From contig JAIXYI010000082.1 in the NCBI GenBank assembly GCA_027490305.1, positions 1-47,770 of the forward strand: DNA of 47,770 nucleotides, read 5' to 3'. Source of the stretch: Flavobacteriaceae bacterium. GTDB taxonomy: Bacteria > Bacteroidota > Bacteroidia > Flavobacteriales > Flavobacteriaceae. This document shows, one piece after another, positions 8,319 through 16,248 of the stretch. The position numbers and the translations under genes are program-made. Every line of letters starts with the position of its first letter. Within the stretch, counting starts at the first letter, position 1. A model generated the notes under the pieces. It saw only the letters and a list, made by a program, of their open reading frames with translations, was not told where the DNA came from and ran no database searches.

Positions 8319-9032
8319 ATGAAACGATTGGTTGCGGCCTTGGCCGGCGTGGTGTTGCTGGTTGCGTGCCAGGATACGAAGAAAGAAGGAAACCTGCACC
8401 TTACGGGCAACATCAAAGGACTCGGGAAAGGAACACTTTATATCAAGAAACAGGTGGATACGTCACTGGTTGTACTCGACAGTATCCGTATTGACAATGA
8501 TTCGCATTTTGAAACCTGGCTGAATGTCACGTCGCCGGAAATGTTCGTACTCGTCCTTGACCGCGGCACGACCAGCTCAATTGATGACCGCCTGCCATTC
8601 TTCGCCGAGCCCGGCACCATGAGCATTGAAACGACGCTGGATGCCTTTTTTGCCGATGCCAAGATTACCGGATCGAAAAACCAGGCGTTATACGACGAAT
8701 TCCGGAAAGTAGACAGTCGCTTCACCGACCAGAATACTAACCTGATTGTCGAGAAACTCCGCGCACAACGACTCGGAAAGCCTGAGCGTCTTGACAGCCT
8801 TGAGAAAGTGTCGGAGTCGAACCTTAAGCGCCGTTATCTTTATGCCGTCAATTTTGCGGTCAACCACCGTGATCACGAAGTGGCGCCCTATGTAGCGCTG
8901 TCTGCCATCCCGGATGTCAACCTGAAATACCTGGACACCATCCGTACCTCCATGACACCGAAAGTGGCAAAATCGCTTTACGGGCAACGACTCGAAAAAT
9001 ACTACAAAGAACGGTTGAAAGCCGGTCAATAA
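8319..9032 (+). CDS. DUF4369 domain-containing lipoprotein
   Basis: An envelope lipoprotein of 237 residues. The leader MKRLVAALAGVVLLVAC gives a good lipobox (LVAC, Cys17). The following region (LHLTGNIKGLGKGTLYIKK...DSIRIDNDSHFE) matches the DUF4369 beta domain usually found at the N-terminus of Bacteroidota thioredoxin-like disulfide reductases. The remainder is helical and has no thioredoxin fold or CxxC motif, so the usual redox half is absent. The frame is open back to 8280 but that part forms the upstream terminator, so the ATG at 8319 is chosen. It ends in its own terminator. Function unknown. Confidence 0.85.
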   Translation: MKRLVAALAGVVLLVACQDTKKEGNLHLTGNIKGLGKGTLYIKKQVDTSLVVLDSIRIDNDSHFETWLNVTSPEMFVLVLDRGTTSSIDDRLPFFAEPGTMSIETTLDAFFADAKITGSKNQALYDEFRKVDSRFTDQNTNLIVEKLRAQRLGKPERLDSLEKVSESNLKRRYLYAVNFAVNHRDHEVAPYVALSAIPDVNLKYLDTIRTSMTPKVAKSLYGQRLEKYYKERLKAGQ

Positions 9033-9041
9033 AAACAGAAA

Positions 9042-9067
9042 GCCATCCGGAGAGGATGGCTTTTTTT
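9042..9067 (+). terminator. Intrinsic terminator of the DUF4369 lipoprotein gene
   Basis: GCCATCC (9042-9048) and GGATGGC (9054-9060) form a perfect 7-bp stem with loop GGAGA and seven T. Confidence 0.9.
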
Positions 9068-9073
9068 GTCCAT

Positions 9074-9098
9074 AAAAAAACCATCGCGAGGATGGTTT
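9074..9098 (-). terminator. Intrinsic terminator of tRNA-Thr
   Basis: On the minus strand an 8-bp stem (9091-9098 with 9078-9085) is followed by a T-run made by the A tract 9074-9080. It starts 5 nt after the tRNA 3' end. Confidence 0.8.
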
Positions 9099-9102
9099 GC
9101 TG

Positions 9103-9176
9103 AGCCGATGGAGGGATTCGAACCCACGACCTGATGATTACAAATCAACTGCTCTGGCCAACTGAGCTACACCGGC
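9103..9176 (-). tRNA. tRNA-Thr, anticodon TGT
   Basis: Read on the minus strand the gene is 74 nt and folds as a normal cloverleaf. The acceptor stem GCCGGTG/CATCGGC has one G-U pair and discriminator U; a D-arm GTAGCTCAGTTGGCCAGAGC and a T-loop GTTCGAATC are present. The anticodon loop is TTTGTAA with anticodon TGT (plus-strand positions 9140-9142), which reads ACA and other ACN codons. The anticodon stem GUUGA/UCAUC holds a U-U mismatch at the second pair. CCA is not encoded. It has its own promoter and terminator, so it is a single-gene unit. Confidence 0.95.
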
Positions 9177-9187
9177 ATTTACACGTG

Positions 9188-9217
9188 CAAATATACAGGC
9201 TCTTCCCAAAAAACCAA
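9188..9217 (-). promoter_or_regulatory. Promoter of tRNA-Thr
   Basis: On the minus strand, TTG (9217-9215), a 19-nt spacer, then TATATTTG (9195-9188) match the Bacteroidota -33/-7 consensus exactly. The mature tRNA 5' end lies 11 nt further on. Confidence 0.75.
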
Positions 9218-9249
9218 AAGTCAGGCCCGTTTTTTAGCCGCTTTTTTTA

Positions 9250-9519
9250 TTACTGCAGCGCGTTGATTTTGGCTACCAGCGCGTTGGCTGTTTCTTCCAG
9301 TTCCGCGTTGATGGCTTTGAATGACGCTTTTTTGTCACTTCCCTTTACAGCATTCACTTTCGCGATCAAGGTATCGAACGCCACGATGGCTTCCTCGATT
9401 ACGGCATTGCTTTCCACACTCGGTTTTCCCGATGTGGCCAGCTCATACAGGTAAACGGCCTCGATGATATCGCCCAATACGTAGTTAATGTCTTTTTTAA
9501 GGTTACGAACGCTTGCCAT
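9250..9519 (-). CDS. Small conserved hypothetical helical protein
   Basis: Eighty-nine residues, probably cytosolic and fully alpha-helical (VRNLKKDINYVLGDIIEAVYLYEL at the start, then two amphipathic helices ending VAKINALQ). No cysteine, histidine or catalytic motif. The chosen start is ATG 9519; the frame extends to a TTG at 9546 but this overlaps the -7 box at 9544-9551. I do not recognise a named family, though the protein looks like a short Flavobacteriaceae-conserved one. It lies between the tRNA gene and manA on the same strand. Confidence 0.7.
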   Translation of the reverse strand: MASVRNLKKDINYVLGDIIEAVYLYELATSGKPSVESNAVIEEAIVAFDTLIAKVNAVKGSDKKASFKAINAELEETANALVAKINALQ

Positions 9520-9543
9520 TTTCTTGTGTTTAAAAATTCGGTG

Positions 9544-9551
9544 CAAAAGTA
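9544..9551 (-). promoter_or_regulatory. -7 element (TACTTTTG) of the small helical protein gene
   Basis: Matches TAnnTTTG on the minus strand, 24 nt before the ATG at 9519. No TTG is found at -33. Confidence 0.45.
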
Positions 9552-9574
9552 CGTATAAGTTTTTGAACGACAGC

Positions 9575-10543
9575 CTACGGCACCGAAATTTCCAGCAGCG
9601 TGGCGGTTCCGGATAAACGGAAGTCGGTCAATACAGCGGGCATCAATACGGTATCGCCAGTGGTATACTGATACTCGTTTCCATCTAATGTAATCGAAAA
9701 CGCGCCTTCGGTGCACATATACACCGTGAAGGATTCACCTGATTTCGACACGTCCAATTGTCCATCAAGAGGTAGGAAATTTGTGTGGAAATACGGACAA
9801 TCGACCATGGTATTGGCGACATTCGGCTGCCTGTTATACGTGCGCAACGCCTCGGTTTTGTCATAGTTAATGGCGTCAAGTGCCTGTTCGACGTGAAGTT
9901 CACGACGGTTGCCATGGGCATCGGTGCGGTCGAAATCGTAAATGCGATAGGTGATATCGGATGTTTGTTGTATTTCCGCAATGACCAAGCCGGCCCCGAT
10001 GGCGTGTACGGTGCCCGTGTTCAGAAAGAAAACGTCGCCTTTGTGTGCCGTTCGGGTGTCGAGTAAGTCGAGTATCGAATTGTCTTTTAAGCTGTTGAGG
10101 TAGGCTTCCGGACTCGACTTTTCCTTAAACCCTACGATGATGCGCGCACCCGGATCGGCCTGCATCACATACCACATCTCGGTTTTACCGAACGAGTTGT
10201 GACGGGCCTTGGCCAGTTCGTCATTCGGATGCACCTGAATGGAGAGGTCCTCGCGTGCGTCCAGGTATTTGAATAGTAAGGGAAACTCGGCCCCGAAGCG
10301 CGCATGCACCTTCTTCCCGAGGATGTCATCCGGACGCTCGGCGATCAGGGCGTCAAGCGGTTGTCCCGCCAGCGGTCCGTTTGCTACGACGCTGACATCC
10401 CCTTTGACGGCAGATAATTCCCAGCTTTCCCCCGTGATGGCGGAAACGATGGGTTTGTGCAGGTACGTGTGCAGTTTCTCGCCTCCCCAGATACGTTCTT
10501 TGAGGATGGGGGAGAAGGTGAGCGGGTAGAGCGGAAGGGACAT
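9575..10543 (-). CDS. manA: Class I mannose-6-phosphate isomerase
   Basis: Cytosolic zinc enzyme interconverting fructose-6-P and mannose-6-P, feeding GDP-mannose and surface glycan synthesis. 322 residues, the short type found in Bacteroidota and Firmicutes. Visible motifs: an N-terminal KERIWGG segment; ESWELS; the zinc-site segment SIQVHPND followed by KTEMWYV; the second zinc segment GTVHAIGAGLVIAEIQQTSDITYRIYDFDR; and a C-terminal cupin-like beta domain. It is last in a minus-strand series idi, pterin synthase, manA, with a 76-nt gap before it, so co-transcription is possible but not certain. Confidence 0.93.
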   Translation of the reverse strand: MSLPLYPLTFSPILKERIWGGEKLHTYLHKPIVSAITGESWELSAVKGDVSVVANGPLAGQPLDALIAERPDDILGKKVHARFGAEFPLLFKYLDAREDLSIQVHPNDELAKARHNSFGKTEMWYVMQADPGARIIVGFKEKSSPEAYLNSLKDNSILDLLDTRTAHKGDVFFLNTGTVHAIGAGLVIAEIQQTSDITYRIYDFDRTDAHGNRRELHVEQALDAINYDKTEALRTYNRQPNVANTMVDCPYFHTNFLPLDGQLDVSKSGESFTVYMCTEGAFSITLDGNEYQYTTGDTVLMPAVLTDFRLSGTATLLEISVP

Positions 10544-10619
10544 ACGCAGTGTTTTACGCGCAAATTTCGGTTAACCGACGGAAGTGTCCTACTACAATTC
10601 CGTCAAATCCTTATAAAAA

Positions 10620-11030
10620 TCACAATCCCCGATAGGAAACGAAGTTGCGCGGCGTTTCATATAAGGTCACTTCCATCTCTTTATCGGCGGCGATATGCGG
10701 CCGGAGGCGGTTCCAGATCACCACGGCGATGTTCTCGGCCGTCGGATTGAGGGATTGGAAATCGGCAACGTCAAGGTTGAGGTTTTTATGGTCAAAGGCG
10801 TCTTCGACATGCGTACGGATAAGGTCGGCAAGCTCTTTGACATCGATTACAAAGCCCGTTTCCGGATCGATTTCCCCCGTTACCGAAACGATCAATTCGT
10901 AATTGTGCCCGTGGAAATTCGGATTGTTGCACTTGCCAAACACCGCATTGTTGCGTTCGTCCGACCAATCGGGCCGGTAGAGCCGATGGGCAGCGTTGAA
11001 ATGGGCGCGACGGGAAACAGTTACTTTCAC
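10620..11030 (-). CDS. 6-pyruvoyl-tetrahydropterin synthase / 6-carboxytetrahydropterin synthase family (QueD-like)
   Basis: A zinc enzyme of the PTPS/QueD family, 136 residues. Zinc ligands are His15 (NAAHRL), His40 and His42 (HGH); the catalytic Cys34 lies in GKCNNPNFHGHNY; Asp80-His81 and Glu125 (LYETPRNF) complete the active site. The spacing is C-x5-HGH with CNNPN, as in eukaryotic 6-pyruvoyl-tetrahydropterin synthase, rather than the C-x3-HGH of classical QueD. It may therefore act in tetrahydrobiopterin-type pterin synthesis instead of, or as well as, queuosine. No other queuosine gene is nearby. It follows idi by 12 nt and is probably in its operon. Confidence 0.85.
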   Translation of the reverse strand: MKVTVSRRAHFNAAHRLYRPDWSDERNNAVFGKCNNPNFHGHNYELIVSVTGEIDPETGFVIDVKELADLIRTHVEDAFDHKNLNLDVADFQSLNPTAENIAVVIWNRLRPHIAADKEMEVTLYETPRNFVSYRGL

Positions 11031-11042
11031 GGTGGTGTTCAG

Positions 11043-11570
11043 TTAAAGGGTGTGTTCTTCCAGGAAGTGGTAGAATTCGTCAAAAATGATACGGAACCAG
11101 ACGGTATAACGTTCCGGATGTACAGTCATATCGGTGCGGATTGACTCAATATCCATCCACTTCCAGCTTTCGACTTCCGCCGGATTGACCTGCGGGATGC
11201 CGTCGTAGCGACCGATCATGACGTGGTCGAGTTCGTGTTCGGTGAGGCCGTTGTCAAAAGGCGCTTTGTAGATGAAATGGAATAGTTCGCGCAACTCGGT
11301 AGTGAACCCCATTTCTTCGGCTAAACGTCGTGTTCCGGCCTCGATATTCGACTCGCCGTCACGCTGGTGGCTGCAGCAGGTATTGGTCCAAAGCAGAGGG
11401 GAATGGTATTTATCACGGGCCCGTTGCTGCAACATGACCTCGTTCTTTGAATTGAGCACAAACACAGAAAAGGCACGGTGTAAGACCGCTTTTTCATGTG
11501 CTTCCATCTTGGGCATCAGTCCAATAGGCTCGTCCTTTTCATTGACCAGGATTACGTGTTCTTCCGTCAT
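11043..11570 (-). CDS. idi: Type I isopentenyl-diphosphate delta-isomerase
   Basis: Cytosolic Nudix-fold enzyme converting IPP to DMAPP for isoprenoids (menaquinone, carotenoids, undecaprenyl carriers). About 175 residues from ATG 11570. Family residues: metal-binding His25 and His31, the catalytic Cys in WTNTCCSH (65-66), the Nudix-like EAGTRRLAEEMGF segment, and Glu111/Glu113 in TEHELDH, matching the catalytic and metal glutamates of E. coli Idi. The frame extends to 11597, but a -7-like box lies at 11575-11582, so ATG 11570 (MTEEHVILV) is favoured. It heads the idi, pterin synthase (manA) series. Confidence 0.93.
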   Translation of the reverse strand: MTEEHVILVNEKDEPIGLMPKMEAHEKAVLHRAFSVFVLNSKNEVMLQQRARDKYHSPLLWTNTCCSHQRDGESNIEAGTRRLAEEMGFTTELRELFHFIYKAPFDNGLTEHELDHVMIGRYDGIPQVNPAEVESWKWMDIESIRTDMTVHPERYTVWFRIIFDEFYHFLEEHTL

Positions 11571-11574
11571 CGTG

Positions 11575-11582
11575 TAAAAATA
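11575..11582 (-). promoter_or_regulatory. Possible -7 element of idi
   Basis: TATTTTTA on the minus strand differs from TAnnTTTG at the last base and lies 4 nt before ATG 11570, implying a very short or absent leader. Confidence 0.3.
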
Positions 11583-11641
11583 CGAAAAAACGGACACCGC
11601 CTGACGGGCCTAACGGGCGGCGGCACAGGTTTAACGCTCGT

Positions 11642-13219
11642 TTAAGAGAGTGGTTTCACACCGACGAGTGCGGCAGCCGCCATGAACGCACATTTCTCAC
11701 CGTCAATCGCCGCAGATACGATGCCACCGGCGTAACCCGCGCCTTCGCCACAAGGGTAGAGTCCGTTAATTTCAGGGTGCATGAGTGTATCCGGATCCCG
11801 TGGGATACGCACCGGTGATGACGTCCGCGATTCCGGAGCATGCAGGATGGCGTCGTTGGTAAAATAGCCTCTCATGGTTTTTCCGAATTCGGCAAATCCC
11901 TGGCGCAACGTTTGGGTAAGGAAGCCCGGAAAGACGTTCCCTAACTCTACAGACGTGGTGCCCGGCACGTAGGAGGTTTTCGGGATATCAGCCGATACCT
12001 TTGCTTTTGAAAAGTCGACCATGCGTTGGGCGGGTACGCGTTGGGTTTCACCCGCCAATCGCCACGCCCGTTGCTCGATGTCGCGTTGGAAAGCCACGCC
12101 GGCGAGCGGTCCTTCTTTGGCAAACGGGGCAAAGTCTTCGAGGCGGAGTTCCACCACGATGCCGGAATTGGCGGTCGCCTGGTCACGTTTTGAGGGCGAC
12201 CAACCGTTGGTGACGACCTCGCCCGGACTCGTCGCACAGGGTGCGATGACGCCTCCCGGACACATACAGAAGGAATACATACCCCGCCCATTGACCTGTT
12301 TGACGATGGAATACGGTGCCGGAGGCAGGAACGCGCCCCGATAGTCACAACTGTATTGGATCTGGTCGATGAGGTTTTGCGGATGCTCGGCGCGTACACC
12401 CAACGCAAAGGGCTTGGCTTCGATAAGGATGTTCTTCCGATGGAGGAGCTCAAATACGTCGCGGGCCGAGTGGCCGGTTGCCAGAATCAGGCTTTGGGCG
12501 GGAATGCGGTCGCCATTTTGTGTGACGATGCCGCGAACCGCACTGCCTTCTATAATCAAATCGGTCATGCGGGTTTCGAAAAGGACTTTACCGCCCCGTT
12601 CGATAATCTTCTCGCGTATGTCTTCGATGATTTTAGGCAGTTTGTTGGTGCCGATATGGGGATGTGCCTCAACCAATATGTCAGCACTGGCACCAAATCC
12701 GACCAGCAGCCGGAGGATGCGGTCGATGTCGCCGCGTTTTTTGGAACGGGTGTAGAGTTTACCATCGGAATAAGTGCCCGCGCCGCCCTCACCAAAACAA
12801 TAGTTGGAATCTTCGTCAACGATGTGGTCGCGGTTGATGGCTTTCAGGTCGCGCCGGCGTCCTCTTACGTCTTTTCCGCGCTCGATGACGATCGGACGAC
12901 ATCCCAGCTCTATAAGGCGCAAAGCGGCAAAGAGTCCGGCGGGGCCGGCGCCAATGACCAAAACTTCCGGCGCGTTCGACACGTCGGGATAGTCAGGTAG
13001 GGCTATCGGGTCTTCTGAAAATGGCTCACCGTCTACAAAAACGTGTAGCTTGAGGTTGATCTTGATGGCCCGTTGGCGCGCATCAATCGACCGTTTCAGG
13101 ATGGTGATATGATCGATCTGAGATTCTGAAATCCGGATGTGCCGTGCGACATGCAGTTTGAGAGCCGATGCATCGGCAGCGGTTTCAGGCGGTACCTGTA
13201 TCAGGAGTTCCTTTGGCAT
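11642..13219 (-). CDS. FAD-dependent dehydrogenase of the COG2509 family (NAD(P)/FAD oxidoreductase)
   Basis: A 525-residue cytosolic flavoprotein. The first 85 residues form an alpha/beta domain (ending LHVFVDGEPF) found in this family. Then come the dinucleotide-binding VLVIGAGPAGLFAALRL (about 87-103), RGKDVRGRRRDL, the family signature NYCFGEGGAGTYSDGKLYTR, a second nucleotide-binding segment (LILATGHSARDVFELL) and the C-terminal FAD segment LYPCGEGAGYAGGIVSAAIDG. A conserved Cys cluster (YSFCMCPGGVIAPC) sits near the middle. Substrate is unknown for the family. Single gene with a -7 box at the start. Confidence 0.88.
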   Translation of the reverse strand: MPKELLIQVPPETAADASALKLHVARHIRISESQIDHITILKRSIDARQRAIKINLKLHVFVDGEPFSEDPIALPDYPDVSNAPEVLVIGAGPAGLFAALRLIELGCRPIVIERGKDVRGRRRDLKAINRDHIVDEDSNYCFGEGGAGTYSDGKLYTRSKKRGDIDRILRLLVGFGASADILVEAHPHIGTNKLPKIIEDIREKIIERGGKVLFETRMTDLIIEGSAVRGIVTQNGDRIPAQSLILATGHSARDVFELLHRKNILIEAKPFALGVRAEHPQNLIDQIQYSCDYRGAFLPPAPYSIVKQVNGRGMYSFCMCPGGVIAPCATSPGEVVTNGWSPSKRDQATANSGIVVELRLEDFAPFAKEGPLAGVAFQRDIEQRAWRLAGETQRVPAQRMVDFSKAKVSADIPKTSYVPGTTSVELGNVFPGFLTQTLRQGFAEFGKTMRGYFTNDAILHAPESRTSSPVRIPRDPDTLMHPEINGLYPCGEGAGYAGGIVSAAIDGEKCAFMAAAALVGVKPLS

Positions 13220-13223
13220 GGCG

Positions 13224-13231
13224 CAAAGGTA
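13224..13231 (-). promoter_or_regulatory. -7 element (TACCTTTG) of the COG2509 oxidoreductase gene
   Basis: Exact TAnnTTTG match on the minus strand, 4 nt before the ATG; a leaderless or near-leaderless transcript is implied. Confidence 0.5.
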
Positions 13232-13294
13232 CGGAAAGTCGCGACGGTAGCATAAAGGCCGTGCTTTTGGAATAGAACCCGCGACGGCGGCCGG

Positions 13295-14350
13295 TTACTG
13301 CGAAGCACCTTTTTCTTCAAACGCATGCAGCGCAAACGAAGCCAGCCAGTGCTCGCCCTCGTAATTCCCGTCTACCACCGAGGGCAGGGAGGCGGCCATG
13401 TGGAGATCGGCCAGGGTTTTCAGATGCCCGTAGGCCTTCGGGTATTGCGCTGCCAATCGGTAGAGGTTCCAAGCGCGGGAAAAGTTGAGTCCGTCGAGAT
13501 GCACCAAATGACCATCGGTTCGATCTGATACTTTTCCGGGCTCCCATTTGAAGTCTTTCTTTTTCAGGACGGGGGCAAAAGCTTTCATCCATTTGAGGAA
13601 GTCGTGTTCGGGCAATACGCGTTGCATGATACCGATTTCTTCGAGGCAGGGCGAGAGGAAGTCGGTGCCGCTGGGTTCCCAGATAAAAGGAGCGTCTTTA
13701 TCCGATCCGAAAAGGCGAAGTGCTGCTGTTCGCAATACATTCTGAAATGCCGTGTTTTGGGTATGGACGGCATACTCCCATGCCAATGATAACCCGAAAG
13801 CGGTGTTGCTGTGGGTGCCGACGCGGATGGGATATAGCAATTTGGGCAGGAATTCGGTATAGCGGGCCACCAACGTATCGGTCAACGGGCGTAGGTTGGC
13901 CGCCAGTGGTGCGGCGTAGGGATCGGGAGAGGTGTCGAGTTCCTGCTGGAGTTTGAGCAGCCAGGCCCAGCCATAGGTGCGTTCGAACGATTTTTCGTGT
14001 TTGCGGGAGAGATAGGCTATTTCGACGGCGATGTTCTCACGGCTGAGGTTTTGTTGCAGTTTTTCGATGATGGCATCGCGGCCTTCGAGTTGGGGAAAAT
14101 GGGCGAGAAGGTACACCAAACTCCAGTGTCCGTGCACCGACGAATGCCAGTCGAAGCACCCGTAAAACGCCGGATGTAAGGCTTTGGGTCCGGCAATTTC
14201 GCTGCTATTGGCTAACAACTGTCCGGTTTTGTTGGGGTACTCCTGTTGCAGGCACTTCATCGGCAGCGTCGCCAGATGGGCGGCCTGTGTAGACGATAAG
14301 GGCTGGGCAAGGCAGGCAGAGCTGAAGGCCAGAAGGATGAGGTAGCGCAT
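13295..14350 (-). CDS. DUF2891 family exported protein
   Basis: About 351 residues with signal peptide MRYLILLAFSSACLAQ, so probably periplasmic. The family core is rich in aromatic and His motifs: HPAFYGCFDWHSSVHGHWSLVYLL near residue 60-85, FERTYGWAWLLKLQQEL, RVGTHSNTAFGLSLAWEYA and DFLSPCLEEI. The (alpha/alpha)-barrel-like arrangement recalls glycoside-processing proteins, but the activity is unknown. The frame is open to a TTG at 14398 with another ATG at 14377; 14350 is chosen because it starts the signal peptide. It is divergent from the FabH-type gene. Confidence 0.82.
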   Translation of the reverse strand: MRYLILLAFSSACLAQPLSSTQAAHLATLPMKCLQQEYPNKTGQLLANSSEIAGPKALHPAFYGCFDWHSSVHGHWSLVYLLAHFPQLEGRDAIIEKLQQNLSRENIAVEIAYLSRKHEKSFERTYGWAWLLKLQQELDTSPDPYAAPLAANLRPLTDTLVARYTEFLPKLLYPIRVGTHSNTAFGLSLAWEYAVHTQNTAFQNVLRTAALRLFGSDKDAPFIWEPSGTDFLSPCLEEIGIMQRVLPEHDFLKWMKAFAPVLKKKDFKWEPGKVSDRTDGHLVHLDGLNFSRAWNLYRLAAQYPKAYGHLKTLADLHMAASLPSVVDGNYEGEHWLASFALHAFEEKGASQ

Positions 14351-14503
14351 GATCCGGGCGGTTTTTACGAAGGTCATGATTTTTGCCCAGTCAGACAACC
14401 CTTGTAGGGCATTTCGACGGCATCGTCAAAAGCCGTATCTTGCAAGCGGTTCTTTTTGCCGGTTTGGCAACAGGAGGGTTCAAATTTTATCAAAAAGTAC
14501 GTT

Positions 14504-15511
14504 ATGTATCATTCCCGTATGGCTGGACTCGGCTTCTATGTTCCCGATAATGTAGTTACGAATGAGGATCTCTCGAAGATCATGGATACCAACGATGAGT
14601 GGATCCGTGAACGAACGGGCATCGAGCAGCGGCGCCATATCGTGCGCGGACAGGATTCGACGACTTCTATGGGCGTGAAAGCCGCGCGGATTGCGATGGA
14701 GCGCGCCGGTGTGACCGCGGATGATATCGACTTTGTGGTATTTGCGACGTTGAGTCCGGATTATTATTTTCCGGGTCCGGGTGTGGCGGTACAAAAAGAA
14801 CTCGGACTTCGCACGGTCGGGGCGTTGGATGTGCGCAACCAATGTTCGGGTTTTGTGTATGCCTTGTCGGTAGCGGATCAGTTTATCCGAACGGGCATGT
14901 ACCGGACGGTATTGGTAATCGGTTCGGAGGTGCATTCGGTCGGACTTGACATGACCACACGGGGCCGGGGCGTTTCGGTGATCTTCGGAGACGGTGCCGG
15001 TGCCGCGGTGTTGACGCGGGAGGAGGACCTGTCGAAAGGCATCCTGTCGACCCACCTGCATTCGGAAGGTGCATATGCAGAGGAATTATACCTCAATGCG
15101 CCTGGAATGGGGGCACGTTGGGTGACCGATATTATCGCGGATGCCGATCCGGATGACGAAAGTTATTACCCGTATATGAACGGCCAGTTCGTGTTTAAGA
15201 ATGCAGTGGTGCGTTTTGCAGAAGTCATCAACGAAGGACTTACAGCGAATGGCCTTTCCGTTTCGGATATCAATATGCTGATACCCCACCAGGCGAATTT
15301 GCGGATTGCGCAGTTCATCCAGCAGAAGTTTCAGTTGGGGGATGATCAGGTGTTCAACAACATCCAGCGGTATGGGAATACGACCGCTGCTTCCATTCCG
15401 ATTGCGCTGACTGAAGCATGGGAGGCCGGGAAAATAAAAGAAGGCGACCTCGTGGTGCTGGCGGCTTTTGGCAGTGGCTTTACGTGGGCGAGTGCGATTA
15501 TTCGGTGGTAG
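14504..15511 (+). CDS. 3-oxoacyl-ACP synthase III family protein (FabH-type ketoacyl synthase)
   Basis: A thiolase-fold condensing enzyme of 335 residues. The complete KAS III triad is present: Cys114 in RNQCSGFVYAL, His262 in IPHQANLRIAQ, Asn292 in RYGNTTAASIP. Other family marks are the N-terminal GLGFYVPDNVVTN and DEWIRERTGI, and FGDGAGAAVL. The gene is not next to plsX, rpmF or other fatty-acid genes, so it may be a second, specialised KAS III (branched-chain, secondary lipid or aryl-polyene-like product) rather than the housekeeping FabH. The frame is open to 14456 but the conserved N-terminus begins close to ATG 14504. Confidence 0.88.
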   Translation: MYHSRMAGLGFYVPDNVVTNEDLSKIMDTNDEWIRERTGIEQRRHIVRGQDSTTSMGVKAARIAMERAGVTADDIDFVVFATLSPDYYFPGPGVAVQKELGLRTVGALDVRNQCSGFVYALSVADQFIRTGMYRTVLVIGSEVHSVGLDMTTRGRGVSVIFGDGAGAAVLTREEDLSKGILSTHLHSEGAYAEELYLNAPGMGARWVTDIIADADPDDESYYPYMNGQFVFKNAVVRFAEVINEGLTANGLSVSDINMLIPHQANLRIAQFIQQKFQLGDDQVFNNIQRYGNTTAASIPIALTEAWEAGKIKEGDLVVLAAFGSGFTWASAIIRW

Positions 15512-15523
15512 TTGTTAGTGGAG

Positions 15524-15540
15524 AATTGATAATTGATAAT
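15524..15540. repeat. Short AATTGAT-type direct repeat
   Basis: Two full AATTGAT heptamers plus a partial unit (AAT), 12 nt after the FabH-type stop codon and 48 nt before the next ATG. A low-complexity microsatellite, reported because similar short-period arrays recur in this window. Confidence 0.6.
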
Positions 15541-15588
15541 GGGAGGGGATAGCCTCTGTTGTTTTTGGAACATACCTAACACCCAGTT

Positions 15589-16068
15589 ATGGATACGAAT
15601 GAGTTGATTTTACGGCCCACGAAATACGGCGGTGTTTTCACGATTGCCGTCAGTTCGCTTTTTGTGTATATGGGCATCGGGATGATCGGGCAGCTTCCGC
15701 TAATGGGATGGCTGACTACCGTGTTTTTCGGACTGTGCCTGCTGGTGGCTGTGGTGCAACTTTGGCCGGGTGCGACCTCTTTGAAACTCACGACGGAGGG
15801 GTTTGTGGTAACCAGCCTGTTCCGAAGTAATTTTACAAGGTGGCAGGATGTAGCATCTTTCCGGCCCGCCCACGTTGGGCTGCGGAAAATGGTCGTATTC
15901 GATTATGTTGAAAGCCACAAAAAGTTTGCGTTTGGCAAACGGCTAGCTAAAGGACTAGCGGGTAACCAGGCGGCGTTGCCCGATACATACGGTATGACGC
16001 CTAAAGCGCTCGCCCAACTGCTAAACGAATGGAAGGACCGTGCCAAAGAAGCGGCCTCTCACGGTTAA
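15589..16068 (+). CDS. Small membrane protein with two helices and a PH-like domain (hypothetical, STM3941-like)
   Basis: 159 residues. A short N-terminal cytoplasmic strand (ELILRPTKYGG) is followed by two membrane helices (about 15-35 and 40-60). A soluble domain of PH-like pattern follows (SLKLTTEGFVVTSLFRSNFTRWQDVASF), ending in PDTYGMTPKALAQLLNEWKDR. The strand, two helices and TPKALAQLLNEW tail resemble the STM3941 / PH-domain membrane families; this is pattern recognition only. ATG 15589 follows the AATTGAT repeat. No partner gene suggests a role. Confidence 0.7.
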   Translation: MDTNELILRPTKYGGVFTIAVSSLFVYMGIGMIGQLPLMGWLTTVFFGLCLLVAVVQLWPGATSLKLTTEGFVVTSLFRSNFTRWQDVASFRPAHVGLRKMVVFDYVESHKKFAFGKRLAKGLAGNQAALPDTYGMTPKALAQLLNEWKDRAKEAASHG

Positions 16069-16248
16069 TGGTAGTGTGAGTTCGAGGTGTGTTTGTTGTC
16101 TTTCTTGCGTCGTTTTTTGTATTTGGCGGCGGAGATGTCCGTCCGCTGTGTTGCCTGTCCTCTGGGTCATTCTTCTAATTTTCGAATACTGCTTATATAG
16201 TGGCATTTCGGCACTCTTTTGACCCGTCACTTATTGTTTCGCGTTAAT

